Assembly (NCBI GenBank): GCA_040403315.1
Contig: JBBAKX010000001.1
Location: 868,001-932,000 of the forward strand
DNA length: 64,000 nucleotides
Direction of reading: 5' to 3'
From: CAMCXT01 sp040403315
Lineage (GTDB): Bacteria > Bacteroidota > Bacteroidia > M30B66
The translations under genes were made by a program, and so were the position numbers. Below, in pieces: positions 9,601-18,325 of the stretch (the first letter of the stretch is position 1; each line of letters begins with the position of its first letter). The notes beneath the pieces are model-generated. The model made no database searches, was not told where the DNA came from, and saw only the letters and a program-made list of their open reading frames with translations.

Positions 9601-10381
9601 CTGTGCCCGTTGGCGGAGGGTCAAGATCGATCATGTCGTCTTTAATGGTAACTGCCACCGGTCTGTCAGATTCGATTTTTGTACCAGCAGGTCTAACTGC
9701 ACCTAGGTAATCTGATGCCTCGCAGTAATACGTTTGACCGCGATTCATGTAAACCGAAAATGGAATGCCTGCTGGATGGTTTAAAATGTCAACTGCAGGT
9801 GTAATGGTTACATTAGTAGAATCGTCTGTTGCAACAATAATAAACCCTGATCTTGGCTGAGGAATGTATGGGCTTCCCCCTAGAGTTCTAGCATTTTCCC
9901 AAAGGGTTTGAAAGGGCGTGTAAAAGAGTGTTCCGTTTGCATTTTTCCCCTTTAGGGCAACCAAATCTCGGTTTGCTGCTGCACCCAATTCATAATATGC
10001 AGTAATCGGCGCAGTAGCTCGAACTAAAACACCTGTATTCATTACCGAATCCACAAAACGTATCTCGATTTGATTGATGAATGCTGTTAGATTAACTGTT
10101 TGCGTAGAGTTCGCTGCCAAATTCACTACAATTGGAGCAAAAGAAAGATTTGCTGGTTGCCATATTGTAATTTGGGCAGGATCGGTTATTGTAGAAAGTA
10201 CTAATTGTATTGGCCTATCTCTAAAGGCATTCCCATTAATTTCACCTTGAGTTCCTTGGGTAAGATCGGGGGGGCCAAACCAAAATTCTTGATCAATTTG
10301 TGCTTTTAAATTCGGGGTAAAAATGAATAATCCCAGAATAAATGCTGATAATTTGATGAATTTAGTAGTTGTAAAATTCAT
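6677..10381 (-). CDS. T9SS type B sorting-domain secreted protein with IgGFc-binding-like N-terminus and Ig-like repeats
   Basis: A 1234-residue secreted protein with signal peptide MNFTTTKFIKLSAFILGLF...KAQ. The first ~450 residues resemble the IgGFc-binding-protein N-terminal domain (RSGFIIVATDDSTNVTITP, DRPVAVTIKDD), seen in several Bacteroidota adhesin-like proteins. A long array of Ig-like modules follows. One type, with YLW..., G.Y(Y/W)V.V and a closing GC..RDS, recurs about five times and alternates with a second type. A PKD domain (WLWNFGDNS...HSY) precedes the C-terminus. The last ~80 residues (NSFTPNGDGYNDFF, IFNRWGSEIY, DGTYFYVLKL) form the gliding-motility-associated type B sorting signal, which directs export by T9SS. 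It is probably a cell-surface adhesin or matrix protein; the ligand is unknown. It has its own terminator downstream. Confidence 0.88.
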   Translation of the reverse strand: MNFTTTKFIKLSAFILGLFIFTPNLKAQIDQEFWFGPPDLTQGTQGEINGNAFRDRPIQLVLSTITDPAQITIWQPANLSFAPIVVNLAANSTQTVNLTAFINQIEIRFVDSVMNTGVLVRATAPITAYYELGAAANRDLVALKGKNANGTLFYTPFQTLWENARTLGGSPYIPQPRSGFIIVATDDSTNVTITPAVDILNHPAGIPFSVYMNRGQTYYCEASDYLGAVRPAGTKIESDRPVAVTIKDDMIDLDPPPTGTEGGADLAADQLISVENCGFKHIVVRGDLSSGLDKAYVCATEDSTEIFIDGSLTAVDTLNAGEQYIYSFTDAAGFIRGSNPIYVFHISGVGDQVAGAIIPSLECTGSNQVGFTRTGNANFKLNLTIKAGSESTFTLNGNNTYITAADFQPVPGSNGEWVFCRKAFSTTEIPVGQASLIQNFSEELFHMGITYQQGASCNYGYFTNFSYLELGINRELCLGDSAVLDAGPGKTSYLWSTGDTTQKIIVFNPGTYYVSVLSGNECSATDTIEVSNYTPPVNIQASRDTICEGSQLLLTVPGVYLFEWQDGSQNPFFIVDQAGIYYVDVTDFQGCRARDSIQIWTSPRPETPVASIIPFDPSVTADTLCAGSPFALNMTTVTNAESYAWVGPGNTLYNGTDINISTATSAQSGEYYAFSISQGCESFFDTLSLLINPTPEVYIGLSDTVCSVSNVLLDGGAGAGYTYLWQDNSTDQTFTVSENGLYWVEVFNPQGCYKRDSVELFFSVTPQAPVLYSNGNIVNDLAICSGTNLILSMNDAAGSAYYFISSNDTTISGSESLIYSDIQQSAAGTYYAYYDQNGCPSASDSVNITIDLSPEFSFAFSDTSICAGEILTLSAASVSGVTYLWNNNSITNSITASSTGIYWVELENPTGCSIRDSVDLDVLPRPQSPVISGDTTLCGSEALTLTSNQEPGAVYSWGTPAGQATGPVLNLSSPPVGLYTLSVSLNGCENASSASVIVSVNSIPVFDLGNNLSICNDETALLEGPENLATYNWSNNETTSSITVGGGEFYLEVIDAKGCRYSDTIVISQTGPEAAFTSDPTTGAQTGVNITFNDGSTGNPVSWLWNFGDNSNASTQNTNHSYASQGTLSVLLTVTDAAGCIDTVSRSYQISNSVAVPNSFTPNGDGYNDFFAVKGLGAFPTSSMAIFNRWGSEIYAVGNYLNDWDGGDLPDGTYFYVLKLSNGETLTGDVTVKR

Positions 10382-10533
10382 TTTTATGAAGTTTAAATTT
10401 CTTGTTAAATATGAATAAGTACAAAGCCTATTTGAATTTAAACAATTAGGCTCGGTTTGTTACTTGTATAGATTATTAAAGGTTACAAATTAAAGTCTAA
10501 TTATTCATTTAACTATTGTTAACCCCTGTCAAT

Positions 10534-12489
10534 TTAACCTAAAATCTTACGTCCGATGCTTCTGAACGACTGATAAATTATTGAGATATCATTCGATATT
10601 CTATAATCTTTTGCATATAAAATATTGGTTTGAATTCGCATTTGGTCGTCTGAGCCTAATTTGCTGAATGGATCCAATGGATTTAAGACGCTCAATTTTA
10701 GCTTTGGTAATGAATCAGATATTGAGCCTGGTGAATAACCTACCCAGGTGAATTTCCCTATTAAACAATGAACTGCATTCTTCAGTGCAGCGCTTGGTGA
10801 CTTGGTAACGAACAACAATGGGAAAAATACCAAGAGTGTAAAAGAAAAAACAATATCGAGTGCGCGTTTTTTTCTGCGATTTAATGGTCGGTCGATCGAG
10901 TTTAATCCTATTACATAAAGCTCTCCGCTTGTTTGAATCGAATTGCTGCCAATAATAAACAAGCTTTCAGGTGGTGCGATTTTATATTCAAGTTCAGGAT
11001 GATTTATTTTCATCATCTGATTCATAATTTCGCTGCTGCTTAGGTCTTTCCCGCAAAATATCAATTCATTAATGCCAAAAATCTCAACCATTTCTTTTAA
11101 CCTTCCAATATTACCGGCATAACCTTTTGGAATATACTCTTGGTCTAAAGGGTTTATAATACCTATATAAGCAGTTTTTACAGGCGATTGATTTATCAAT
11201 GCTTTGATTCTGCTTGCTTCATCCATTCCTCCAATCAACAAAATGCGCTTTAATTCTCTTCTTTCAGGGAAGAAGGTTTTGTAATTGATTAAATTAATTG
11301 ATGATCGAATTCCTGATGCTGAAAGTGCCGCCCATGCTGCACCAACTAAAGTTAAAAACCTTGAGTAGCGATAAGTTTCTGGAAGCAATGCATAAACCAA
11401 CAAAATGATTACAGTACCAGTTAATACACCTCTTACTGCAGCGCCTGTTCGATGAGGTTTTTCATATGCACCATTGAGCCACATGCTAGTAATCCATGCG
11501 AGAATATAAAGCGGAACAGCAATCCACATGAATGAGTAAGGGTAGTAAATCCCGCTTTTTATTGCCCAATATGATTTAAGCGCAAACATGCCTCCGAAGA
11601 ATAGTGAGCCATCTAACAGTGGAAGCCATACTGATCCAGCTAATCGCTTCATTATAGAGAAACCAGCTCTTAAGTAAACAGCCAAATTGATCAGCAATGA
11701 AAACACTTTTGCATTTCCTGGGGAAAAATGTTTCCGGGCAAAAATGATCATCGCTTGATAAAACACAAAAACGTAATTTATCGATGATTTTTTTGTGCTC
11801 TCTCCTCGATAATGAATTACCCTAGTTTTTGGATGGTAATAAATTTTAAATCCAACTTGGGTGATTCTATAACTTAAGTCGATGTCTTCCCCATACATAA
11901 AAAAGGCTTCATCCAATAAGCCAGATTTGTTGAGCGCCTCTTTTCGCATAAACATGAATGCACCCGATAGCACTTCAATTGCATGCGTTTCTTCTGGATT
12001 AAGAAATCCTAAATGATATTTACCAAATCTTTTCGATTTTGGGAAGATAGTGCTTAGTCCGAATATCTTATAAAAAGCAACTTCAGGCGTAGGTAAACCT
12101 CGTTTCGATTCTGGTAGATAATTCCCTTTGCCATCAATTAGTTTTACTCCACAAGCACCTGCATCTGGGTGCTCATCCATGAATTGCAAACAGGTATGAA
12201 AAGTATCCTCTTCAACAACAGTATCGGGGTTCAACAACAAAACATATTGCCCTTTTGATATTGTAATCGCTTGGTTGTTAGCTTTCGAAAATCCAGTATT
12301 TTGTTTATTGTCGATCAGGATAGCCTGTGGAAACTTTTCCTTCACCATCTCTACCGATCCATCAACGGAGTGATTGTCTACTACAAATACCTCGCCCTCA
12401 ATGCCATCCATGGCCTTAAAGACCGACTTTAGGCATTGTTCAAGAAAATGCTCTACGTTATAGTTAACAATAACGACTGAAAGCTTCAT
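10534..12489 (-). CDS. GT2 glycosyltransferase fused to a degenerate polyprenyl phosphosugar-transferase-like module
   Basis: Residues 1-260 are a complete GT2 domain: VVIVNYN, the nucleotide-binding VVDNHSVDGS, LNPDTVV with the metal-binding DxD-like position, and FFMYGEDIDLSYR. The rest, about 390 residues, has several membrane helices and a Rossmann-like part (KRILLIGGMDEASRI, INELIFCGKDL). A segment like the beginning of a phosphosugar transferase (RRKKRALDIVFSFTLLVFF) and a C-terminal DYRISNDISIIYQS follow. The catalytic core of such transferases (the K-F-R stretch and the D-E dyad in the LDELPQ region) is absent; WVGYSPG stands where VGPRP is usual. The second half is therefore probably catalytically dead, perhaps a membrane scaffold for GT2. 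It is the last gene of the ffh-folD-queE operon, 4 bp after queE. Confidence 0.82.
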   Translation of the reverse strand: MKLSVVIVNYNVEHFLEQCLKSVFKAMDGIEGEVFVVDNHSVDGSVEMVKEKFPQAILIDNKQNTGFSKANNQAITISKGQYVLLLNPDTVVEEDTFHTCLQFMDEHPDAGACGVKLIDGKGNYLPESKRGLPTPEVAFYKIFGLSTIFPKSKRFGKYHLGFLNPEETHAIEVLSGAFMFMRKEALNKSGLLDEAFFMYGEDIDLSYRITQVGFKIYYHPKTRVIHYRGESTKKSSINYVFVFYQAMIIFARKHFSPGNAKVFSLLINLAVYLRAGFSIMKRLAGSVWLPLLDGSLFFGGMFALKSYWAIKSGIYYPYSFMWIAVPLYILAWITSMWLNGAYEKPHRTGAAVRGVLTGTVIILLVYALLPETYRYSRFLTLVGAAWAALSASGIRSSINLINYKTFFPERRELKRILLIGGMDEASRIKALINQSPVKTAYIGIINPLDQEYIPKGYAGNIGRLKEMVEIFGINELIFCGKDLSSSEIMNQMMKINHPELEYKIAPPESLFIIGSNSIQTSGELYVIGLNSIDRPLNRRKKRALDIVFSFTLLVFFPLLFVTKSPSAALKNAVHCLIGKFTWVGYSPGSISDSLPKLKLSVLNPLDPFSKLGSDDQMRIQTNILYAKDYRISNDISIIYQSFRSIGRKILG

Positions 12490-12493
12490 TCAA

Positions 12494-13135
12494 TTAAGGG
12501 ATATTCATGTATTTGTGGGTTTGCAAAGAAACTCTCCATTTTGGATTATTTTTCACAAAATCAATGATTTCAGGTAGTAGAACCTCCGATTTGCTCCACT
12601 CAGGTTGAAGAAACAATGCGCAATTTGCACCAATTTCTAATGAATGCTTTTCTGCCCAATCGAAATCACTTCTATTAAAAACAATCACTTTTAACTCATC
12701 GGCACGCTGCAGCATATCGACCCGAGGGCTTTTGAATTTCTTTGGTGAAACGCACACCCAATCGAAAAAACCACTCATCGGATAAGCTCCAGAGGTTTCT
12801 AAAAATATCTTTAAACCTTTAGCTTTTAATGCTTTAGTAAGAGGGCCCAGGTTATACATTAAGGGCTCTCCCCCTGTAATCACGATAGCTTTTGCTTCAT
12901 GGCTCATCGCTTTTTCGATTACCTCTTCAATGGATCGAAGTGGATGCAAATCAGCATTCCAAGATTCTTTTACATCACACCAATGGCAGCCAACATCACA
13001 ACCTCCAAGTCGAATAAAATAGGCTGCAAATCCAGTATTGGCTCCCTCACCTTGTATGGTATAGAAATCTTCCATTACCGGTAAAAGCAAACCCGTGTCT
13101 AGGGCAATTTGTTGATCTTCAGAGAGTGCTCTCAT
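12494..13135 (-). CDS. queE: 7-carboxy-7-deazaguanine synthase (radical SAM)
   Basis: QueE converts 6-carboxy-tetrahydropterin to 7-carboxy-7-deazaguanine, a step of queuosine synthesis. The protein has the short N-terminal EDFYTIQGEG motif, then the radical-SAM cluster motif CDVGCHWC (CX3CX2C, C46/C50/C53 from the start used here), which is the QueE variant. The SAM-binding VITGGEPL and the motif LETSG follow. The ATG at 13135 is chosen because it forms a TAATG overlap with the folD stop and gives the usual QueE length (213 residues). An in-frame ATG at 13159 would add eight residues and overlap folD by 25 bp. It lies in the ffh-folD-queE operon. Confidence 0.92.
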   Translation of the reverse strand: MRALSEDQQIALDTGLLLPVMEDFYTIQGEGANTGFAAYFIRLGGCDVGCHWCDVKESWNADLHPLRSIEEVIEKAMSHEAKAIVITGGEPLMYNLGPLTKALKAKGLKIFLETSGAYPMSGFFDWVCVSPKKFKSPRVDMLQRADELKVIVFNRSDFDWAEKHSLEIGANCALFLQPEWSKSEVLLPEIIDFVKNNPKWRVSLQTHKYMNIP

Positions 13136-14016
13136 TACATCAAAGTATTTCGCTTCCATGCTTCAAGTGTATTTTGCATCAGCGCAGCAATGGTCATCGC
13201 GCCAACACCTCCTGGAACTGGAGTGATCCAGCTACATTTTTCAGCAAGGGGCTGAAATTCTGCATCCCCAAGGATTTTGTACCCTTTTGGAGAAGTAGTA
13301 TCAATAACCCTTGTTATTCCAACGTCTATTACAATTGCGCCAGGTTTTACCATGTCGGCCTTTAAAAACTCAGGTATCCCTATAGCGGCCACAACCAAGT
13401 CAGCCTGAAGTGTAATCGATTTTAAATCGGTCGTTCTACTGTGGCAAAGCGTAACAGTGCAGTTGCCTGGGTTTTGATTTCTGCTCAGAAGCACGCTTAA
13501 CGGTGTACCAACGATGTTACTGCGTCCAATTATAACGGCATGCATACCTGCCGTGTTGATTTTATAAAACTCTAAAAGCATCATGATACCTTTTGGAGTA
13601 GCAGGAACAAATCCTGGAAGGCCCAACAACAAGCGACCTAAACTTCCTGGATGAAATCCATCTACATCCTTTGTTGGATCTATCCGAAGTGTAACTTCAT
13701 CAGAATCTATATGTTTCGGAAGGGGTAGTTGAACAATGATTCCATCCAAAGTATCATCCGCGTTGAGTTTGTCAACGGTTTCGATTAGCTCTTGTTGCGA
13801 AACAGTTTCTGGGAAACGAATCAGGGTAGATTCAAACCCGATTTCTTTGCAGGTTTTTACTTTCGAAGCCACGTAGGTTACGCTCGCACCATCATTTCCT
13901 ACCAACACTGCAGCCAAATGTGGCTTACGACTACCTTTTGATGTTCCCGAAAATACTTCTGAAGTAATTTTTTCCTTATAAGCTGATGCGCAGCTTTTCC
14001 CATCCAGAATCTGCAT
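13135..14016 (-). CDS. folD: Bifunctional methylenetetrahydrofolate dehydrogenase/cyclohydrolase
   Basis: FolD interconverts 5,10-methylene-THF and 10-formyl-THF for purine, formyl-methionine and thymidylate metabolism in the cytoplasm. The 293-residue length is normal. The catalytic pair Y48/K52 lies in VTYVASKVK. The signatures DGIIVQLPLP, KDVDGFHP and PATPKG are all present, as are the Rossmann motif IIGRSNIVGTPLS and the C-terminal PVPGGVGAMTIA. It starts two bases after the ffh stop and its own stop overlaps the queE start, so it is coupled on both sides. Confidence 0.97.
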   Translation of the reverse strand: MQILDGKSCASAYKEKITSEVFSGTSKGSRKPHLAAVLVGNDGASVTYVASKVKTCKEIGFESTLIRFPETVSQQELIETVDKLNADDTLDGIIVQLPLPKHIDSDEVTLRIDPTKDVDGFHPGSLGRLLLGLPGFVPATPKGIMMLLEFYKINTAGMHAVIIGRSNIVGTPLSVLLSRNQNPGNCTVTLCHSRTTDLKSITLQADLVVAAIGIPEFLKADMVKPGAIVIDVGITRVIDTTSPKGYKILGDAEFQPLAEKCSWITPVPGGVGAMTIAALMQNTLEAWKRNTLM

Positions 14017-14017
14017 T

Positions 14018-15352
14018 TTAATTGCGCGCTTTAGGCATGTTGCGCATCATTGCCGACATGGCTGTTGGGTTCGACATCATGCGCATCACTTTTCTAGTTT
14101 CTTCGAATTGCTTAAGTAACTTGTTTACTTCTTGAATATTTGTACCGCTTCCATCAGCAATGCGTTTTCTTCTACTTCCATTGATAATCGAAGGTTCGTC
14201 GCGCTCTTGCGGTGTCATCGACATAATAATGGCTTCAATACTTTTGAAAGCATCATCTTCAATTTCTACATCCTTTAATGCTTTTCCAGCACCTGGTATC
14301 ATTCCAACAAGATCTTTCAAATTCCCCATTTTTTTGATTTGTTGAATTTGTTCGTAGAAGTCGACAAAACTGAAGGTGTTTTTCGCAATCTTCTTTTGGA
14401 GTTTCCTTGCTTGCTCTTCATCAAAGTTTTCTTGGGCTCTTTCAACAAGCGAAATAATATCACCCATCCCAAGAATTCTATCTGCCATTCGATTTGGATA
14501 GAAGATATCGAGCGCTTCCATTTTCTCGCCTGTACCAACAAACTTGATTGGTTTGTTCACAACAGAACGAATGGTTAGTGCCGCTCCACCTCTAGTATCA
14601 CCATCAAGTTTAGTTAAGACCACCCCATCATAATCGATCCGATCGTTAAAGGCTTTTGCAGTATTCACGGCATCTTGACCTGTCATTGAATCTACAACGA
14701 ACAAAGTTTCTTGGGGCTGAACGGCCTTTTTAACTTTAGAAATTTCATTCATCATATCCTCGTCGATCGCTAAACGACCGGCAGTGTCTATGATGATTAC
14801 ATTTTTTCCAGTTGCCTTTCCATGAGCAATTGCTGCCTGCGCAATCCCAACTGGGTCTTTACTTATTTCATCGGCATAAACTTCCACACCGATTTGTTCT
14901 CCTAATACTTTCAGCTGGTTGATTGCTGCTGGACGATAGACGTCGCCAGCTACCAACAGTACATTTCGGTTTTTTTTGGTTTTTAAGTAGTTGGCTAACT
15001 TCCCTGAAAAGGTTGTTTTACCACTTCCTTGTAAGCCAGCAATAAGAATTACTGCAGGTGTGCCATTGAGATTGATATCGGTTTTTTCACCGCCCATCAA
15101 GGCGCTCAACTCATCGTGGGTAATCTTGGTAAGTAACTGCCCTGGTGAAACCGCCGTAAGTACATTCTCGCCAAGTGCTTTTTCTTTCACCCTGTCGGTA
15201 AAATCTTTGGCTATTTTATAATTAACGTCAGCATCCAACAAGGCTTTTCGAATCTCCTTTACCGTTTCGGCAACATTGATTTCTGAAATTTTACCCTGTC
15301 CTTTAAGTACTTTAAAGGCGCGGTCGAATTTTTCACTTAAATTCTCAAACAT
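14018..15352 (-). CDS. ffh: Signal recognition particle protein (SRP54 homologue)
   Basis: Ffh binds signal sequences at the ribosome and, with FtsY, targets proteins to the Sec translocon. The 444-residue protein has an N domain (1-~90), a GTPase G domain with P-loop GLQGSGKTT (106-114), the switch DTAGRL, the specificity motif TKLDGD and the interface VGTGE. The C-terminal methionine-rich M domain includes the RNA-binding INGSRRKRIADGSGT. The tail ends MSAMMRNMPK. It is first in the ffh-folD-queE-glycosyltransferase operon and is divergent from the WG-repeat gene. Confidence 0.98.
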   Translation of the reverse strand: MFENLSEKFDRAFKVLKGQGKISEINVAETVKEIRKALLDADVNYKIAKDFTDRVKEKALGENVLTAVSPGQLLTKITHDELSALMGGEKTDINLNGTPAVILIAGLQGSGKTTFSGKLANYLKTKKNRNVLLVAGDVYRPAAINQLKVLGEQIGVEVYADEISKDPVGIAQAAIAHGKATGKNVIIIDTAGRLAIDEDMMNEISKVKKAVQPQETLFVVDSMTGQDAVNTAKAFNDRIDYDGVVLTKLDGDTRGGAALTIRSVVNKPIKFVGTGEKMEALDIFYPNRMADRILGMGDIISLVERAQENFDEEQARKLQKKIAKNTFSFVDFYEQIQQIKKMGNLKDLVGMIPGAGKALKDVEIEDDAFKSIEAIIMSMTPQERDEPSIINGSRRKRIADGSGTNIQEVNKLLKQFEETRKVMRMMSNPTAMSAMMRNMPKARN

Positions 15353-15381
15353 GTCTGCTAAATATTTTCTGAAAAGGAGTG

Positions 15382-15389
15382 CAAAATTA
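15382..15389 (-). promoter_or_regulatory. Putative -7 box of the ffh operon
   Basis: Read on the minus strand this is TAATTTTG, an exact TAnnTTTG match 29 bp before the ffh ATG. No TTG at -33 is seen. Confidence 0.4.
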
Positions 15390-15449
15390 CAAAATTGCAG
15401 CCCGATCGGTACTTTATTTGTAGCCGCAAACGCGTCATTTTTTTTGCCT

Positions 15450-16436
15450 ATGAAAACCTATGCTTTCTTAATACTTTTTCTTTCTATAACATCCTTATAT
15501 TCACAAGTTAACGATTCAATATTTCCTGTTAAGGGCAAGAAGTATTTTTGTTACGTAGATGCTTCTTCCAAACCTATCACGGAAGAAAAATTCACCTTGG
15601 CCAGACCATTTCAAGATGGAATTGCCGTTGCCTCCGATAAATCAACTACAGGACTCTTTGATCCTTTACTTGGGTTGATTAATTATTCAGGCGATTGGAT
15701 TACCCAAGTTGAATTTGAGAAAATTGGTGATTTCAATGAAGGTGTTGCACCTGCAAAACGCAAAGGGAAATGGGGCTTAATTGGATCCGACGGAAAAGTG
15801 AGCATGCCTTTCTCATTCGATGAACTTGACAAATCAAACGAAGGGTTGATCGGTGTTCGTGTTGGCTTAAAATGGGGATACAGTGATTACTTCGGGAACC
15901 TGAAATTGTCGCCTAAGTTCGATCAAGTTACACCTTTTGAGCAGGGTAGGGCCATTGTAAAATTAGGTAGCCGATGGATTGTAATTGACCAATTGGGGAA
16001 ACAAGCAATTAGGGGCGACTGGGATTTCGCAGAGCAATTCTCAGAAGGGGTCGCTGCAGTTAAATTCGCAGGAGGCTCGTGGAATTTTATCGACACTTCA
16101 GGCCAACGGTCATTTCCATTAGCTTTTAAAGATGTAAAGCCCTTCAAAGAGGGTAGAGCTGCAGTTTTGGTGGATGGCTATTGGGGTTTTATTGACCATA
16201 GCGGCAAAGAAGTTGTGCCTACTGTCTATTTTAAAGTAGGCGATTTTTCAGAGGGTTATGCGACTGTACAATACAAAGGGAAATGGGGGTATGTTGATCG
16301 ATATGGTAAAGTAATCGTTCGTGCAATTTACAATCAAGCTGAACAATTTAAGCATGGCTTAGGCAGAGTGAAGGATGGCAACGGAAGGTATCATTACATA
16401 AATAAACAAGGCCTCATTGTACAATCTGACTACTAA
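15450..16436 (+). CDS. Secreted WG-repeat protein
   Basis: The ATG at 15450 begins MKTYAFLILFLSITSLYSQ, a clear signal peptide, and clears the divergent ffh gene; longer in-frame starts would lie inside ffh. The mature part of the 328-residue protein consists of about six WG repeats of 40-45 residues, each with a core such as KGKWGLI..DGK followed by F.EG.A.V. WG repeats form small beta-rich units of mostly unknown function, common in Bacteroidota envelope proteins. No enzyme motif is visible. The gene is convergent with argS, with only five bases between stops and no obvious terminator. Confidence 0.82.
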   Translation: MKTYAFLILFLSITSLYSQVNDSIFPVKGKKYFCYVDASSKPITEEKFTLARPFQDGIAVASDKSTTGLFDPLLGLINYSGDWITQVEFEKIGDFNEGVAPAKRKGKWGLIGSDGKVSMPFSFDELDKSNEGLIGVRVGLKWGYSDYFGNLKLSPKFDQVTPFEQGRAIVKLGSRWIVIDQLGKQAIRGDWDFAEQFSEGVAAVKFAGGSWNFIDTSGQRSFPLAFKDVKPFKEGRAAVLVDGYWGFIDHSGKEVVPTVYFKVGDFSEGYATVQYKGKWGYVDRYGKVIVRAIYNQAEQFKHGLGRVKDGNGRYHYINKQGLIVQSDY

Positions 16437-16441
16437 GAAAA

Positions 16442-18325
16442 TTACATTCGTTGAGGCATAACAATCCCCAGTAACCCCATCGCTTTTTCTAAAGTTTGAC
16501 CAGTTTTTCTCGCAAGTTCAAGTCTGAAAGATGCCAAGTCTCTGTTTTCCTCTTTTAGAATGCTGAATTCATGGTAAAAGTGGTTGAATTGTTTCGCCAA
16601 TTCGTAGGCATAATTTGCAACCAATGATGGATTGTAGCTATCTGCTGCTGCCTGAATGGTTTCATGATATTGTTCGAGTGTTCTAATTAGGGTTCGATGT
16701 GATGCTTCATTTTCAATAGCATCGGCATTGTAACCCTCAGCAACAATGCCAACCGATTTTCTTAAAACACTTTGAATCCTTGCGAAGCTGTATTGAATAA
16801 ATGGTCCCGTGTTCCCATTAATGTCTATAGATTCTTCTGGATTGAAAATCATTCTTTTCTTAGGGTCTACCTTCAGAATGAAATACTTCAATGCAGCCAT
16901 TCCAATTCGCTCATACAACTCAGCCAATTCGGATGAATTACTTGTTTCTGTTTTGCCTAGTTCTTCAGATTTCTTTTTGGCTTCGGCGATTACTTCGTCG
17001 ATCAAATCATCTGCATCAACAACAGTTCCTTCGCGCGATTTCATTTTTCCAGTCGGAAGATCAACCATGCCGTAAGACAAATGATAGATTCCGTCGGCCC
17101 AAGCATATCCAAGTTTTCGAAGGATCAGTTGAAGTACTTTGAAATGATAATCTTGCTCATTACCAACTACATACACATAATTTCCTGCCCTGTATTCATC
17201 AGCTCTAAGCACTGCAGTTCCTAAGTCTTGGGTCATATAAACTGAAGTACCGTCGGAACGAAGGAGCAGTTTATGGTCGAGGCCATCAGCGGTGAGGTCA
17301 ATCCAAACAGAACCGTCTTCTTTTTTGTAGAGCACACCAGCACTTAAGCCGGAATCAACCAATTCTTTTCCAAGTAAATAGGTTTGAGATTCGTAGTAAA
17401 TTTTGTCGAAGCTCACTCCTAATCTTTTGTACGTAACATCAAATCCTTCATAAACCCATTCATTCATGGTCTTCCACAATTGAATGGTTGCTTCATCGCC
17501 AGCTTCCCATTGGCGAAGCATTTCAGCGGCCTCTTTCATTAAATCAGTTGCCGAATTGGCCAGTAACTTTAGTTCCCCTTTAAGCTCTTCTTGTTTCTCT
17601 GAAGTTGATTGATTGTATTTTTCGACAATTGCAGCGGCCTTTAAGGTTTGCTTCTCATCTAAGTCGCTGAAATCACCACCTGAAATTTTCGATAAGATTG
17701 GCTCCGACTGAACTTTGAGCGCTTTATCGAACTCAACATAATATTTCCCAATTAAATGATCTCCTTTGATTCCAGTCGATTCGGGAGTTTCGTTGAGTCC
17801 TGATTTCTGCCAAGCAATCATCGATTTGCAAATGTGAACTCCTCTGTCATTTACAAGATTTACTTTGATCACTTTTCTACCTGAGGCTTCTACAATATTG
17901 GCAACTGCTGCACCCAACAGATTATTCCTAACATGTCCAAGATGCAAGGGCTTGTTCGTGTTGGGTGATGAATATTCGATCATTACTGGAGCTTTCTTCA
18001 AATCGGGTTCAGTTGCATCTGCACTGAAAGTATTCAAGTAAGTAATCCAGAAATTGAAAGTTAAGCTAATGTTAAGAAAGCCATTGGCTATATTATAAGA
18101 TCCAGCTTCTGGGTTTTGCTTACAAAAAGCTTCACCTATTTCTTGGGCTGTTTGAGCTGGATTCTTTTCTGATAGCTTTGTTAACCCAAAGCAAACTAAG
18201 GTAAAGTCGCCTTCAACATCCTTTCGGGTTGGTTGGATCACCAATGGATTGCTTCCAGTATTTCCGTATAGACCAATTAAGGTTTTGCCAAGCGCATTGC
18301 CAAGCCACTGTTCAGGTTTTATCAT
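16442..18325 (-). CDS. argS: Arginyl-tRNA synthetase
   Basis: ArgS charges tRNA-Arg. The 627-residue class I synthetase has the HIGH motif as HLGH (128-131) after IEYSSPNTNKPL, the MKSREG stretch typical of ArgS in place of a canonical KMSKS, and the C-terminal anticodon-binding helical domain with QYSFARIQSVLRK and FNHFYHEF. It is somewhat longer than most ArgS because of charged helical sequence between about 190 and 270. The start overlaps the arginase stop by four bases (ATGA), so translation of the two is probably coupled. Confidence 0.97.
   Translation of the reverse strand: MIKPEQWLGNALGKTLIGLYGNTGSNPLVIQPTRKDVEGDFTLVCFGLTKLSEKNPAQTAQEIGEAFCKQNPEAGSYNIANGFLNISLTFNFWITYLNTFSADATEPDLKKAPVMIEYSSPNTNKPLHLGHVRNNLLGAAVANIVEASGRKVIKVNLVNDRGVHICKSMIAWQKSGLNETPESTGIKGDHLIGKYYVEFDKALKVQSEPILSKISGGDFSDLDEKQTLKAAAIVEKYNQSTSEKQEELKGELKLLANSATDLMKEAAEMLRQWEAGDEATIQLWKTMNEWVYEGFDVTYKRLGVSFDKIYYESQTYLLGKELVDSGLSAGVLYKKEDGSVWIDLTADGLDHKLLLRSDGTSVYMTQDLGTAVLRADEYRAGNYVYVVGNEQDYHFKVLQLILRKLGYAWADGIYHLSYGMVDLPTGKMKSREGTVVDADDLIDEVIAEAKKKSEELGKTETSNSSELAELYERIGMAALKYFILKVDPKKRMIFNPEESIDINGNTGPFIQYSFARIQSVLRKSVGIVAEGYNADAIENEASHRTLIRTLEQYHETIQAAADSYNPSLVANYAYELAKQFNHFYHEFSILKEENRDLASFRLELARKTGQTLEKAMGLLGIVMPQRM

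Noticed and set aside
10500..10533. Inverted repeat TTAAC...GTTAA after the GT2 fusion gene
   Set aside because: Only five pairs, AT-rich, with no T run on the minus strand; not a credible terminator.
15276..15449. N-terminal extension of the WG-repeat protein into ffh
   Set aside because: It would overlap the divergent ffh gene by 77 bp and hide the clear signal peptide beginning at 15450.
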